From: a virus
DNA: 35,644 nt
Strand: one strand, 5' to 3'
Virus record (IMG/VR): IMGVR_UViG_3300048597_000092
Span: 1 to 35,644 of that record
The translations under genes and the position numbers were made by a program. Positions 1 to 4,959 of this stretch are shown here, piece after piece. The notes under the pieces were generated by a model, which saw only the letters and a list, made by a program, of their open reading frames with translations, was not told where the DNA came from and did not search any database. Position 1 is the stretch's first letter, and each line of letters starts with the position of its first letter.

Positions 1-406
1 GATCGACTGGGCTGAAGTCCGCCAGATCGTCTGGCATGGGCTGATCGCGTTTGCGGTCGGCGTGTACCTGGCCGGGGAGTTCACCGGCCGCTGGGTGCAT
101 CGCACTTCGGCGCAGTTGGCCCGGCTGTGGGTGCGGCTGTGGGTGCCGGCGCCCGTGACTCGGCGCGCCACCGTTGAGGAGATCACCACCGAGCTGGTCC
201 AGCCCGCCCCGGCTCCTGCGGCGCTGCTGGTGATGGCACAGGCCGCCGCCGCGGTGGTCCCGGCCAACATGGCACCGCCTGCCCGGCCGACCGACCCCAT
301 GGAGCGCGCCATCCACCTGGTGCGAGTCGAGCGGCGGTCCCAGCGCCTTGCCGCCAGCCTGTGTGGCGTCAGCCGGTCGTCCCTGCAGCGGGCGCTGAAG
401 AGGTGA
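1..406 (+). CDS. Small membrane protein with C-terminal HTH-like tail, probably 5'-truncated
   Basis: The reading frame is open from base 2, so the start is probably lost outside the window; a GTG at 62 would remove most of the membrane segment. The visible protein begins IDWAEVRQIV and has one hydrophobic stretch (WHGLIAFAVGVYLAG) followed by aromatic and basic residues, which suggests a single-pass inner-membrane protein with the rest in the cytoplasm. A Pro/Ala-rich linker leads to a basic C-terminus (RSQRLAASLCGVSRSSLQRA) that looks like a short helix-turn-helix. A membrane anchor joined to an HTH-like end is uncommon. The family is not recognised. The stop at 404-406 is followed 12 nt later by the first leader hairpin. 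Confidence 0.6.
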   Translation, partial: IDWAEVRQIVWHGLIAFAVGVYLAGEFTGRWVHRTSAQLARLWVRLWVPAPVTRRATVEEITTELVQPAPAPAALLVMAQAAAAVVPANMAPPARPTDPMERAIHLVRVERRSQRLAASLCGVSRSSLQRALKR

Positions 407-418
407 CCACCACGGCCC

Positions 419-441
419 GCCGGAGCCGTCTCCAATCCGGC
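419..441 (+). promoter_or_regulatory. Recurring leader hairpin, copy 1
   Basis: Arms GCCGGA (419-424) and TCCGGC (436-441) enclose an 11-nt loop, preceded by CGGCCC. It lies between the stop of the upstream gene and the ATG at 466 (24 nt spacing). Copies 2 to 4 share the GGCCC/GCGCC-GCCGG lead-in and have base changes on both sides of the stem. There is no T-tract, so it is not a standard terminator; an RNA-level leader element is more likely. Confidence 0.5.
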
Positions 442-465
442 AGTCTTTCTCACAACGCAACAACC

Positions 466-816
466 ATGGCCAAACCCCAAAAAACAACTCAATCGACAGC
501 AGCTCCCAGCAGGTGGGCGCAGCCGCAGCAGGTCAGTGACGTTCAAGTAGCATTCCCTGCAACTGTTGTCGGCACCTTGCTGCCACCAATGGATGAGATC
601 CCCGAAGAGTTTCATTCTGGCAATCATCCCTGGTGCCGGTTTGTAAGCAAGCTGTTCTTCTCCGGCGGTCATCTTCCGGTGTCACGTGAGGATGTTGATC
701 GTGCAAATGCTGCAAGGCATCTCAAATGTGTGCTGGGTTCATTTGAGCCAAAGCATGAGCACAAGGAAGCAGGTGCCGCTTATCTCATGTCTTTGTGGTA
801 CGAACTTCCGCAGTGA
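466..816 (+). CDS. Conserved-looking small phage protein, unknown function
   Basis: This encodes 116 residues from ATG 466, chosen because it follows the leader hairpin at the spacing seen for neighbouring genes; the longer frame upstream would overlap gene 1. After a Ser/Thr/Gln-rich N-terminus of about 30 residues comes a compact segment: TLLPPMDEIPEEF, then HPWCRFVSKLFFSGG, then a helical C-terminus containing ARHLKCVLGSFEPKHEHKEA and ending AYLMSLWYELPQ. The pattern P-x-D-x-I-P-x-E-F, an aromatic FF/WFF segment and a His-rich KHEHKEA turn resembles small accessory proteins of temperate phages, but I cannot name the family. It has no signal peptide or membrane segment and is probably cytosolic and non-structural. 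Confidence 0.7.
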   Translation: MAKPQKTTQSTAAPSRWAQPQQVSDVQVAFPATVVGTLLPPMDEIPEEFHSGNHPWCRFVSKLFFSGGHLPVSREDVDRANAARHLKCVLGSFEPKHEHKEAGAAYLMSLWYELPQ

Positions 817-826
817 CTTACGGCCC

Positions 827-845
827 GCCGGGGGCCTACCCCGGC
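827..845 (+). promoter_or_regulatory. Recurring leader hairpin, copy 2
   Basis: A perfect 7-bp stem, GCCGGGG (827-833) with CCCCGGC (839-845), has a 5-nt loop and is preceded by CGGCCC. It begins 11 nt after the stop at 816 and ends 25 nt before ATG 871. Compared with copies 1 and 3 the stem changes from A-T to G-C at one pair and gains a pair, which is compensatory change. Confidence 0.55.
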
Positions 846-870
846 AGCACCATCACCCCCACCTCACACC

Positions 871-1080
871 ATGGAAAAGACCGAAATCATTGAACGGCTC
901 AAGCACGGTTGGGATCTGGCCAACCGCGGCTCCGGCTGGTGGCTCTCTGCTCCGCGGATCCCCTATCGCGCTTCGGAGAAATACCAGATTGATGATGCTG
1001 TGGTTGAACAGATGAAAAAAGAGGGCTTGGTCAAGATCGAGCTGCCTTACAAAACCATCTTCGCCCGGCTTGTTGACTGA
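871..1080 (+). CDS. Small cytosolic phage protein, unknown function
   Basis: A 69-residue protein from ATG 871, which lies 25 nt after leader hairpin 2. The sequence is compact and charged: an N-terminal helix (EKTEIIERLKHGWDLA), a central WWLSAPRIPYRASEKYQ segment, and a second helix (DDAVVEQMKKEGLVKIEL) ending in LPYKTIFARLVD. The layout resembles small winged-helix-like domains in which a helix-turn-helix is followed by a beta hairpin, but no family is recognised. GC is lower than in the surrounding DNA. Its position in a run of separately led small genes suggests an early accessory or host-interaction role, which is inference. Confidence 0.7.
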   Translation: MEKTEIIERLKHGWDLANRGSGWWLSAPRIPYRASEKYQIDDAVVEQMKKEGLVKIELPYKTIFARLVD

Positions 1081-1094
1081 GCACGCCGCGGCCC

Positions 1095-1111
1095 GCCGGA
1101 GCCCATCCGGC
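1095..1111 (+). promoter_or_regulatory. Recurring leader hairpin, copy 3
   Basis: GCCGGA (1095-1100) and TCCGGC (1106-1111) form a 6-bp stem with a 5-nt loop, preceded by GCGGCCC. It lies 15 nt after the stop at 1080 and 30 nt before ATG 1142. It is nearly identical to copy 1 except for the shorter loop. Confidence 0.55.
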
Positions 1112-1141
1112 ATTCGTTCTCATCGGCACGACACGAACGCC

Positions 1142-1495
1142 ATGGCCTACAAGGACTATCGAGACGGAAACTGGGAAGAACACTTATGGGATCACGCCAG
1201 CGACTCTCCATATCTTGACGATCCTGACGAAGATGTAGACCATTTGCTGCGGACCCGAGCGCAAGAAGTTGAAGAAAGGCAAATGGCCTACGACGCATTT
1301 CTGCGATCGGACTACTGGGAGCAAGTGAAAAGTGCCGTTCATGCACGCGCAAAGGGCTGCTGCGAGGGATGTGGCACTCATTGCGATTCGCTGGAAGTTC
1401 ACCACAAGCAATACCCGATGCGCGGCACTGAGCTTGAAAATCTGCACATGCTCGAAGCACTGTGCCGCAAATGCCACCACGCGTCCCATTCATGA
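1142..1495 (+). CDS. Small HNH endonuclease-like protein
   Basis: A 117-residue protein from ATG 1142. The N-terminal half is acidic (YLDDPDEDVDHLL). The C-terminal half carries a compact HNH/zinc module: CEGCG around residue 79, the catalytic-type LEVHHKQY, an N in TELENLHML, and a final CRKCHHASHS. Two CxxC pairs can bind a structural zinc, and the HH pair with the downstream Asn matches the beta-beta-alpha metal fold. Phage HNH proteins of this size nick or cut DNA in packaging, recombination or homing; this one lies far from the terminase genes, so an accessory role is more likely. It overlaps the next gene by ATGA. A second, larger HNH gene is at 14407. Confidence 0.8.
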   Translation: MAYKDYRDGNWEEHLWDHASDSPYLDDPDEDVDHLLRTRAQEVEERQMAYDAFLRSDYWEQVKSAVHARAKGCCEGCGTHCDSLEVHHKQYPMRGTELENLHMLEALCRKCHHASHS

Positions 1496-1683
1496 CCATC
1501 CGCCAGCCCACGCGCCTGCGCCACCCGTCCTGGCCGACGCCAGCGGGCCCGTGGGACGTGGTGACGACGAACGGCACCCACCAGGTCATGGCGGTGACGG
1601 CAGCGGCTGCGATCCTGTCGGCCCTCGAGCTGGCCGGCCGGGGCGCGCGGCTGGTCCGGTGCGTCAGGGTGGGGGAGTGGTAA
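1492..1683 (+). CDS. Hypothetical small protein coupled to the HNH gene
   Basis: A 63-residue frame whose ATG at 1492 overlaps the stop of the HNH gene in the ATGA arrangement used throughout this genome, which is the main reason to accept it. The sequence contains GPWDVVTTNGTHQVMAV and then an Ala/Leu-rich helix (AAAAILSALELAGRG) ending in RLVRCVRVGEW. The layout suggests a small beta-helix-beta domain. It has no signal peptide and the helix is only weakly hydrophobic. No function is assigned. It is the last gene before a long non-coding stretch. Confidence 0.5.
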   Translation: MTIRQPTRLRHPSWPTPAGPWDVVTTNGTHQVMAVTAAAAILSALELAGRGARLVRCVRVGEW

Positions 1684-1784
1684 TACAGACGCACCACTTA
1701 TCACCCGGATCGACTGCAGCGCAGCGGATCTAAGCGGTAGTACATCCGCTCAGGCCTGATTGCGACTGAATGTGAAGCGCAACT

Positions 1785-2000
1785 GGCACACCCCTGTGGA
1801 AACACGATTTCTCCACAGGTACGCTCGTACTGTTTCGCCCGGGAGCATTGCGCTGGAATGTATTTCAGCAGTAATGCACCTGTACTGATTGCGCCGTTTT
1901 GGTGTAATAGCGGCACACATTTTCGAGCGCAATGTGCCGGTTGGCTGTGACAGTTCTGTGCCACTTCGTGCTTATGTGTGCCACAACGTCACCGGCACAC
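1785..2000. repeat. Array of GGCACA/TGTGCC hexamers
   Basis: The hexamer GGCACA or its complement TGTGCC occurs at 1785, 1912, 1933, 1957, 1977 and 1994. Three copies extend to GGCACAC and one to GTGTGCC. The 1912 and 1933 copies form an inverted pair with starts 21 bp apart (two helical turns). Copies from 1933 to 1977 are same-direction and 20-24 bp apart. Such spacing suits a DNA-binding protein on one helix face. Confidence 0.4.
1793..1819. promoter_or_regulatory. 8-bp inverted repeat, possible operator or hairpin
   Basis: CCTGTGGA (1793-1800) and TCCACAGG (1812-1819) are perfect complements separated by 11 nt. There is no T-run after it. It could be an operator with half-sites 19 bp apart, or a transcript hairpin after the gene ending at 1683. 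Confidence 0.4.
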
Positions 2001-2197
2001 GTCGGCCAAACCCGTTGCAGCGCAGTCGATCCCGCCGAAAACAGTACGGATGCACCACTCGGCCACCCGCTCTATCTAGTGACGATCTGGCGCACACTGA
2101 ACGGAGGGGGAGCAACCCCAAGGACCTCGACATAGCCGGGCAACCGGCGCGGGCGGTCGGCCCGATCCCGGTGGTGGTCCATCCCCTGGCACCCCAC

Positions 2198-2215
2198 TGA
2201 GTCCGCCAGGACTCA
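2198..2215 (+). promoter_or_regulatory. Leader hairpin, divergent copy 5
   Basis: TGAGTCC (2198-2204) and GGACTCA (2209-2215) form a perfect 7-bp stem with a GCCA tetraloop, ending 19 nt before ATG 2235. The stem sequence differs from copies 1-4, but the position before a small gene is the same. Confidence 0.45.
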
Positions 2216-2234
2216 CCACACACCGGAGATCGAC

Positions 2235-2432
2235 ATGACCGACCAGACCCGCTCCCTCCGCCAGGAGGACGCCACCGAGGCACTCATTGCTGAGGCCGAG
2301 GCGGCACTCGTGGCGTACGGGGCCTCCATCGATCGGGGGCTGGCGCTGGCTGCAGACATGCAGCTGGTGGCCGACTCGATCGACGCCGGCATGGGTGATG
2401 CCCACGCCGAGCTGATGGAGTGGCTCCCCTGA
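2235..2432 (+). CDS. Small acidic helical protein, unknown
   Basis: A 65-residue protein from ATG 2235, with CGGAG about 6 nt upstream acting as one of the few clear ribosome binding sites in the window. It is acidic and almost entirely helical, rich in Ala, Glu and Asp (LIAEAEAALVAYGASIDRGL), with a hydrophobic periodicity typical of a two-helix hairpin or small coiled-coil dimer. There is no Cys, no membrane segment and no recognisable motif. It follows the non-coding control region and precedes another small helical protein of the same size (2484), and the two may be expressed together. No function is proposed. Confidence 0.7.
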   Translation: MTDQTRSLRQEDATEALIAEAEAALVAYGASIDRGLALAADMQLVADSIDAGMGDAHAELMEWLP

Positions 2433-2440
2433 GGGCGCCC

Positions 2441-2460
2441 GCCGGGGGCGTCACCCCGGC
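2441..2460 (+). promoter_or_regulatory. Recurring leader hairpin, copy 4
   Basis: GCCGGGG (2441-2447) and CCCCGGC (2454-2460) form a perfect 7-bp stem with a 6-nt loop, preceded by GGCGCCC. It begins 9 nt after the stop at 2432 and ends 23 nt before ATG 2484. It has the same stem as copy 2 with a different loop. Confidence 0.55.
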
Positions 2461-2483
2461 ACCTCACTTCACGGACACACCCC

Positions 2484-2687
2484 ATGGACACCACGACGAT
2501 CACGGCCGCCTGGCGCAACGACATGGAGGAGGCCCACGACAACGCCACCGATGCGCTAAACGCCATCGAGGCACTGCAGGCCACCGACACTTGGCACGCC
2601 CTGCCCCGCTCGGTGCAGCGCACCCTCTGCGCCTCCCACGCCGCCCTGGGCGGCATCACCGCCGGCCTGATCGAGGCGGGCGTCTGA
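2484..2687 (+). CDS. Small helical protein, unknown
   Basis: A 67-residue protein from ATG 2484, 23 nt after leader hairpin 4. It is acidic and helical in the first half (NDMEEAHDNATDALNAIEAL) and less charged in the second (ASHAALGGITAGLIEAGV). No known motif, signal peptide or clear membrane segment is seen. It shares size and Ala-rich helical character with the product of 2235-2432, but the sequences do not align well enough to call them paralogues. Its stop overlaps the next start by one base (TGATG), so the following zinc-ribbon-like protein is probably translated from the same message by re-initiation. Confidence 0.7.
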   Translation: MDTTTITAAWRNDMEEAHDNATDALNAIEALQATDTWHALPRSVQRTLCASHAALGGITAGLIEAGV

Positions 2688-3013
2688 TGGCCACCAGCGC
2701 CGCCCGCACCCGCCGCTATCGGGCCCGTCTGGCCGGCCTGCCTGATCCAGCAGCACCACAGCCCTGCGCCATGTGCAGCCGCCTGGTGCGCTCCACACGC
2801 ACCGCGCCGCTGTGCTCGAGGTGCTGGAAGCGCTCACCACCCGGGCGCGAGGCCAACCGGCTCCGGATGCAGGCCAGGCGGGCCGAGATCAGTTCCACAC
2901 CTGCGAGCAGCCGCCCACCCCGGGCACCAGCACCCGCTGCCCCGCCCGCACCGCCCGCAGCTGCGCCGTCGTCATCGGCAGGCAGTACGGGTCGGCCGGT
3001 GGCTGCTGGGTGA
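2687..3013 (+). CDS. Small basic zinc-ribbon-like protein
   Basis: A 108-residue protein from ATG 2687, coupled to the gene before it by TGATG. The N-terminus is Arg-rich (SAARTRRYRARLAG). Residues 27-47 hold two CxxC-type pairs (CAMCSRL and LCSRCWKR) spaced like a zinc ribbon, followed by a basic helix (GREANRLRMQARRAE). This suggests a small nucleic-acid-binding protein. The last 40 residues are a Pro/Ala/Ser-rich tail, and that part lies antisense to the leftward gene at 2889-3131, so its composition may be imposed by the other strand. The zinc ribbon is the reason to accept the gene; the length of the tail is less certain. Confidence 0.6.
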   Translation: MATSAARTRRYRARLAGLPDPAAPQPCAMCSRLVRSTRTAPLCSRCWKRSPPGREANRLRMQARRAEISSTPASSRPPRAPAPAAPPAPPAAAPSSSAGSTGRPVAAG

Positions 3014-3131
3014 GCTCCAGCCGGCAGCGCGCCTGGTCGGCGGGGGAGGGGAACAGCGCGCACCGGTCGGCCTGCGCATAGGCAGAGGTGGTGATGGTGG
3101 CGGCAGCAGCCGCAAGCAGAAGGCTCCTCAT
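2889..3131 (-). CDS. Small exported protein with four cysteines
   Basis: An 80-residue leftward gene from ATG 3131; an in-frame ATG at 3155 would add 8 residues before the signal peptide. The N-terminus is a classic Sec signal: MRSLLL, then an Ala-rich core, then TSAYAQA with cleavage near residue 21. The mature part has four Cys (at about 24, 36, 50 and 75) that could form two disulfides in the periplasm, and contains LFPSPADQARCRLEL and VLVPGVGGCSQVW. It is the last gene of the leftward cluster, 40-64 nt after the RHH gene, and overlaps the zinc-ribbon gene tail to tail. A role at the cell envelope (exclusion or lysis control) is possible but not shown. Confidence 0.65.
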   Translation of the reverse strand: MRSLLLAAAAATITTSAYAQADRCALFPSPADQARCRLELTQQPPADPYCLPMTTAQLRAVRAGQRVLVPGVGGCSQVWN

Positions 3132-3195
3132 GGGGTGGTCGGCACTGGCCGTCATCCTCCCCCGGCGGCGCCGTGCTGGGTGTTGCAACCGATTC

Positions 3196-3423
3196 TCAGG
3201 AGCGCCCCGCCGCCTGATCCTCCAGGTCCGACGCCATGAACGCCGCGGACCGCAGCAGCTGCGACAGCGGCACCGGCTTCGCGTCACGCCTTGCGCATGA
3301 CCGCAGCGCCCGCCGGATCCCCGCCGCCGCCGACCCGCTGCCCAGCTCGCGGGCAATCTCCATCAGCTCCGGATCCAACCGGATCGAGTAGCTGAAACCG
3401 CTCGGGATCTTCCGGCCTTTCAT
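3196..3423 (-). CDS. Ribbon-helix-helix DNA-binding protein
   Basis: A 75-residue leftward gene from ATG 3423, overlapping the previous stop by ATGA. Residues 10-45 fit an RHH fold: a strand (FSYSIRLDPEL), helix A (MEIARELG), a Gly/Ser turn, and helix B (SAAAGIRRALRSC), which matches the S-x-x-x-G-I-R-x-A-L pattern of phage and plasmid RHH repressors. RHH proteins dimerise and insert the paired strand into the major groove. The remaining 30 residues are a mixed tail (VPLSQLLRSAAFMAS). With the divergent RHH gene at 4442 it is a good candidate for the ligand of the dyad at 4394-4422, though which protein binds there cannot be told from sequence. Confidence 0.75.
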   Translation of the reverse strand: MKGRKIPSGFSYSIRLDPELMEIARELGSGSAAAGIRRALRSCARRDAKPVPLSQLLRSAAFMASDLEDQAAGRS

Positions 3424-3716
3424 CGCACGAACGCCGAGCATTCACAGGCGGCCTGGATCACCCCCACGTCTTCCGGGTCAGGGAAATCAAGCGTGCAGTG
3501 GCCTTGGGGGAAGTGCCGGCACTGGTCACAGCTGCGCGTCCACCTGGGCAGATCAGGCCGCACTCCCTTGTGGTTCGCGCCGCGGCGGATGTTGCCGATG
3601 CAGGAGCCTGAGACGCCGAACTCGTCCCCGATGTGCCGCTCAGGGATCCCCCAGCTTGTCAGCGCCCGGGTGACCATCGTCTCCAGCAGCTGGGGCTGGA
3701 ATGTGCGGGACGCCAT
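3420..3716 (-). CDS. HTH protein with C-terminal cysteine cluster
   Basis: A 98-residue leftward gene from ATG 3716, overlapping the previous stop by one base (TGATG). The N-terminal part is helical and holds a helix-turn-helix of the form ERHIGDEFGVSGSCIGNIRRG followed by NHKGVRPDLPR, similar to HTH units that recognise DNA next to an Arg-rich wing. The C-terminal part is a Cys/His cluster (SCDQCRHFPQGHC, then PDPED, then CECSAF) of the kind often found in small phage proteins and expected to bind zinc. It probably regulates or marks DNA. It sits between the gene at 3716-4204 and the RHH gene, in one translationally coupled leftward operon. Confidence 0.7.
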   Translation of the reverse strand: MASRTFQPQLLETMVTRALTSWGIPERHIGDEFGVSGSCIGNIRRGANHKGVRPDLPRWTRSCDQCRHFPQGHCTLDFPDPEDVGVIQAACECSAFVR

Positions 3717-4204
3717 CAGCTCCACGCCCCCTCGAGGCACTTCCTGCTCCGCCCTGGCCTGACCTTCGGCTTGTCCTGCACCTGGTCCACCAGCGGGAAC
3801 ACCGTGCCGCTCACCGCGATCGGCTCCTCGACATCGGCCGCGGCGATCGTCTCCAGCAGCTGCTGGCGCTCCTGGTCGGTGAGCATGCCCACCGGCTCGA
3901 CGATCTGCGCCGCCGGGCCCTTCCCCCAGTCGTCCCGCTCGCACCCACGCCACCAGCTGCAGGGCTTCAACGCCTCAGGGCAGCACGCCTCCTGAACGGT
4001 GAGATCACCATCCACCCACGACAGCAGCAGCCGCCACACGCCGAAGCTCGCCCACACGCTGCCGGTGCGCAGCTGGGGCGGGTCGGTGTCCAGCACCAGG
4101 CGGTGCGGGCGGCTGATCACGTCCCGCAGGATCCGCGCCAGCGTCTCGGCGGTGCACCGCACCGGCAGGTCGTCCGTCTCGGCAGAGGGAGGGATGGTGG
4201 TCAT
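3716..4204 (-). CDS. Conserved-looking phage protein, unknown
   Basis: A 162-residue leftward gene from ATG 4204, coupled to the gene before it by TGATG. The first 110 residues look like one folded domain: a helix (ETLARILRDVISR), strands around SVWASFGVWRLLLSWVDGDLT, a Cys-containing segment (QEACCPEALKPCSWWRGCERDDW) and a final helix (LTDQERQQLLETIAAAD). A charged tail (VQDKPKVRPGRSRK) follows. The layout of an N-terminal helix, central strands with an aromatic D/W cluster and a C-terminal LTDQE helix recalls small domains of unknown function in phage and Pseudomonas genomes, but I cannot make a firm match. It has no membrane segment. Confidence 0.65.
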   Translation of the reverse strand: MTTIPPSAETDDLPVRCTAETLARILRDVISRPHRLVLDTDPPQLRTGSVWASFGVWRLLLSWVDGDLTVQEACCPEALKPCSWWRGCERDDWGKGPAAQIVEPVGMLTDQERQQLLETIAAADVEEPIAVSGTVFPLVDQVQDKPKVRPGRSRKCLEGAWS

Positions 4205-4359
4205 CACTGGCAGAGGGCAGCGTGAACATCGGCCGCGGCCTGCGTCACGATCGGCGCAGGCCGCAGCGCATCCAGACCCTCCACACGCAGCTGGTGGCCC
4301 AGATGCACACCAGCCGCCAACGCCGCCGGCGCCAGCAGGAACAACAGGAGGCGTTTCAC
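4204..4359 (-). CDS. 51-residue membrane or exported peptide
   Basis: GTG at 4359 opens a 51-codon leftward gene whose stop overlaps the next start by one base. The product begins VKRLLLFLLAPAALAAG, either a signal peptide or a single membrane helix, followed by a soluble tail (HLGHQLRVEGLDALRPAP) ending in VHAALCQ. It is the first gene of the leftward operon, starting 35 nt from the divergent dyad. No strong SD sequence precedes the GTG. The coupled stop and the hydrophobic N-terminus directly after basic residues support it. Confidence 0.5.
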   Translation of the reverse strand: MKRLLLFLLAPAALAAGVHLGHQLRVEGLDALRPAPIVTQAAADVHAALCQ

Positions 4360-4393
4360 AGTGGAGACAGATCGGGAACGTGCATGACCATAG

Positions 4394-4422
4394 CACTTCG
4401 TAGAGGGATGGTCTACTTTGTG
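4394..4422. promoter_or_regulatory. 29-bp dyad operator between divergent genes
   Basis: CAC-N3-GTAGA (4394-4404) and TCTAC-N3-GTG (4412-4422) are inverted copies around a 7-bp centre. The dyad lies between the start of the leftward operon (4359) and the rightward RHH gene (4442), so one site could control both directions. A TTGACC just to its right may be part of a promoter. RHH repressors commonly bind such paired sites next to their own genes. Confidence 0.6.
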
Positions 4423-4441
4423 TTGACCAATCCGACCCCAC

Positions 4442-4636
4442 ATGCTCCACCGCAACCCCATCCCCTGCCGCCTCACCGAGCAGCAGATCGCCTGGCTGGA
4501 CGCCCAGCGCGTCGGTGCTGTCTGCTCACGCTCTGAGGCCATCCGCCACGCCGTCCAGTACGCCATGGAGCACCAGCAACGCATCAACCAGCGCGCCATC
4601 CGCCGCGCGCAGCGCAACGACGCCACAGCCCAGTGA
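4442..4636 (+). CDS. Ribbon-helix-helix regulator
   Basis: A 64-residue protein from ATG 4442, 19 nt after the dyad, with no SD sequence. Residues 5-42 match an RHH domain: strand (NPIPCRLTEQQ), helix A (IAWLDAQR), a turn, and helix B (SRSEAIRHAVQYAMEHQ) with the S-R-S-E-A-I-R signature. The last 20 residues are a basic helix (NQRAIRRAQRNDAT). It is predicted to be a dimeric DNA-binding repressor. It heads the rightward replication transcript and overlaps the next gene by GTGA. Autoregulation at the adjacent dyad is the natural inference. Confidence 0.8.
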   Translation: MLHRNPIPCRLTEQQIAWLDAQRVGAVCSRSEAIRHAVQYAMEHQQRINQRAIRRAQRNDATAQ

Positions 4637-4959
4637 GCACCTTCCTCACACGCTGGGGCCGCCTCACCGGGCCCGAGTGGATCCGCCGCCGCTTCGATGA
4701 AGCCTCCCGCGAATGGCTCACCCCCGAGGTGCTCCATCACGCCTTCCTTCGCCTGCCCTACCACGACAGCAACGGTCAGGAGATCGTCGACCTCGACTTC
4801 ATCCGCATGTTCAGCGACGATCCCGCCGCCGCCCACCAGCAGCTGGAGCACGAGTGCACCGCCTACCTGAACCACCTCGCCGTCTGTGATCGCCGCCGCG
4901 CTGAACAGCAGGCACGCCAGCACCAGCAGACCACCGCCACGCAGCACTCCCTCCTCTGA
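4633..4959 (+). CDS. Unknown protein in the replication operon
   Basis: A 108-residue protein with a GTG start at 4633 that overlaps the RHH stop (GTGA); its own stop overlaps the primase-helicase start by one base. The sequence is aromatic and charged (FLTRWGRLTGPEWIRRRFDEA, then LTPEVLHHAFLRLPYHD), followed by acidic helices and a Gln/Arg-rich tail (RRRAEQQARQHQQTT). There is no Cys cluster, membrane segment or known motif. Tight coupling on both sides suggests it is made in fixed ratio with the replication protein, possibly as an accessory factor, but this is inference from position only. Confidence 0.65.
   Translation: MSTFLTRWGRLTGPEWIRRRFDEASREWLTPEVLHHAFLRLPYHDSNGQEIVDLDFIRMFSDDPAAAHQQLEHECTAYLNHLAVCDRRRAEQQARQHQQTTATQHSLL

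Larger units (their letters stand above)
1684..2197. other. Long non-coding control-like region
   Basis: No convincing gene is present on either strand. Frames that exist here are Arg/Pro-rich and lack coupling or a start context. The stretch is less GC-rich than its flanks and holds a dyad at 1793-1819, an array of GGCACA/TGTGCC hexamers between 1785 and 2000, and two copies of TGCAGCGCAG (1715-1724 and 2016-2025) about 300 bp apart. It probably carries promoters and operators for the genes on its right, but no clear -35/-10 pair can be assigned. Confidence 0.5.

Noticed and set aside
1889-2200. A 103-codon rightward frame in the long non-coding region
   Set aside because: It is Arg/Ser/Pro-rich, has no coupling or ribosome binding site, and conflicts with the operator-like repeats and leader hairpin 5.
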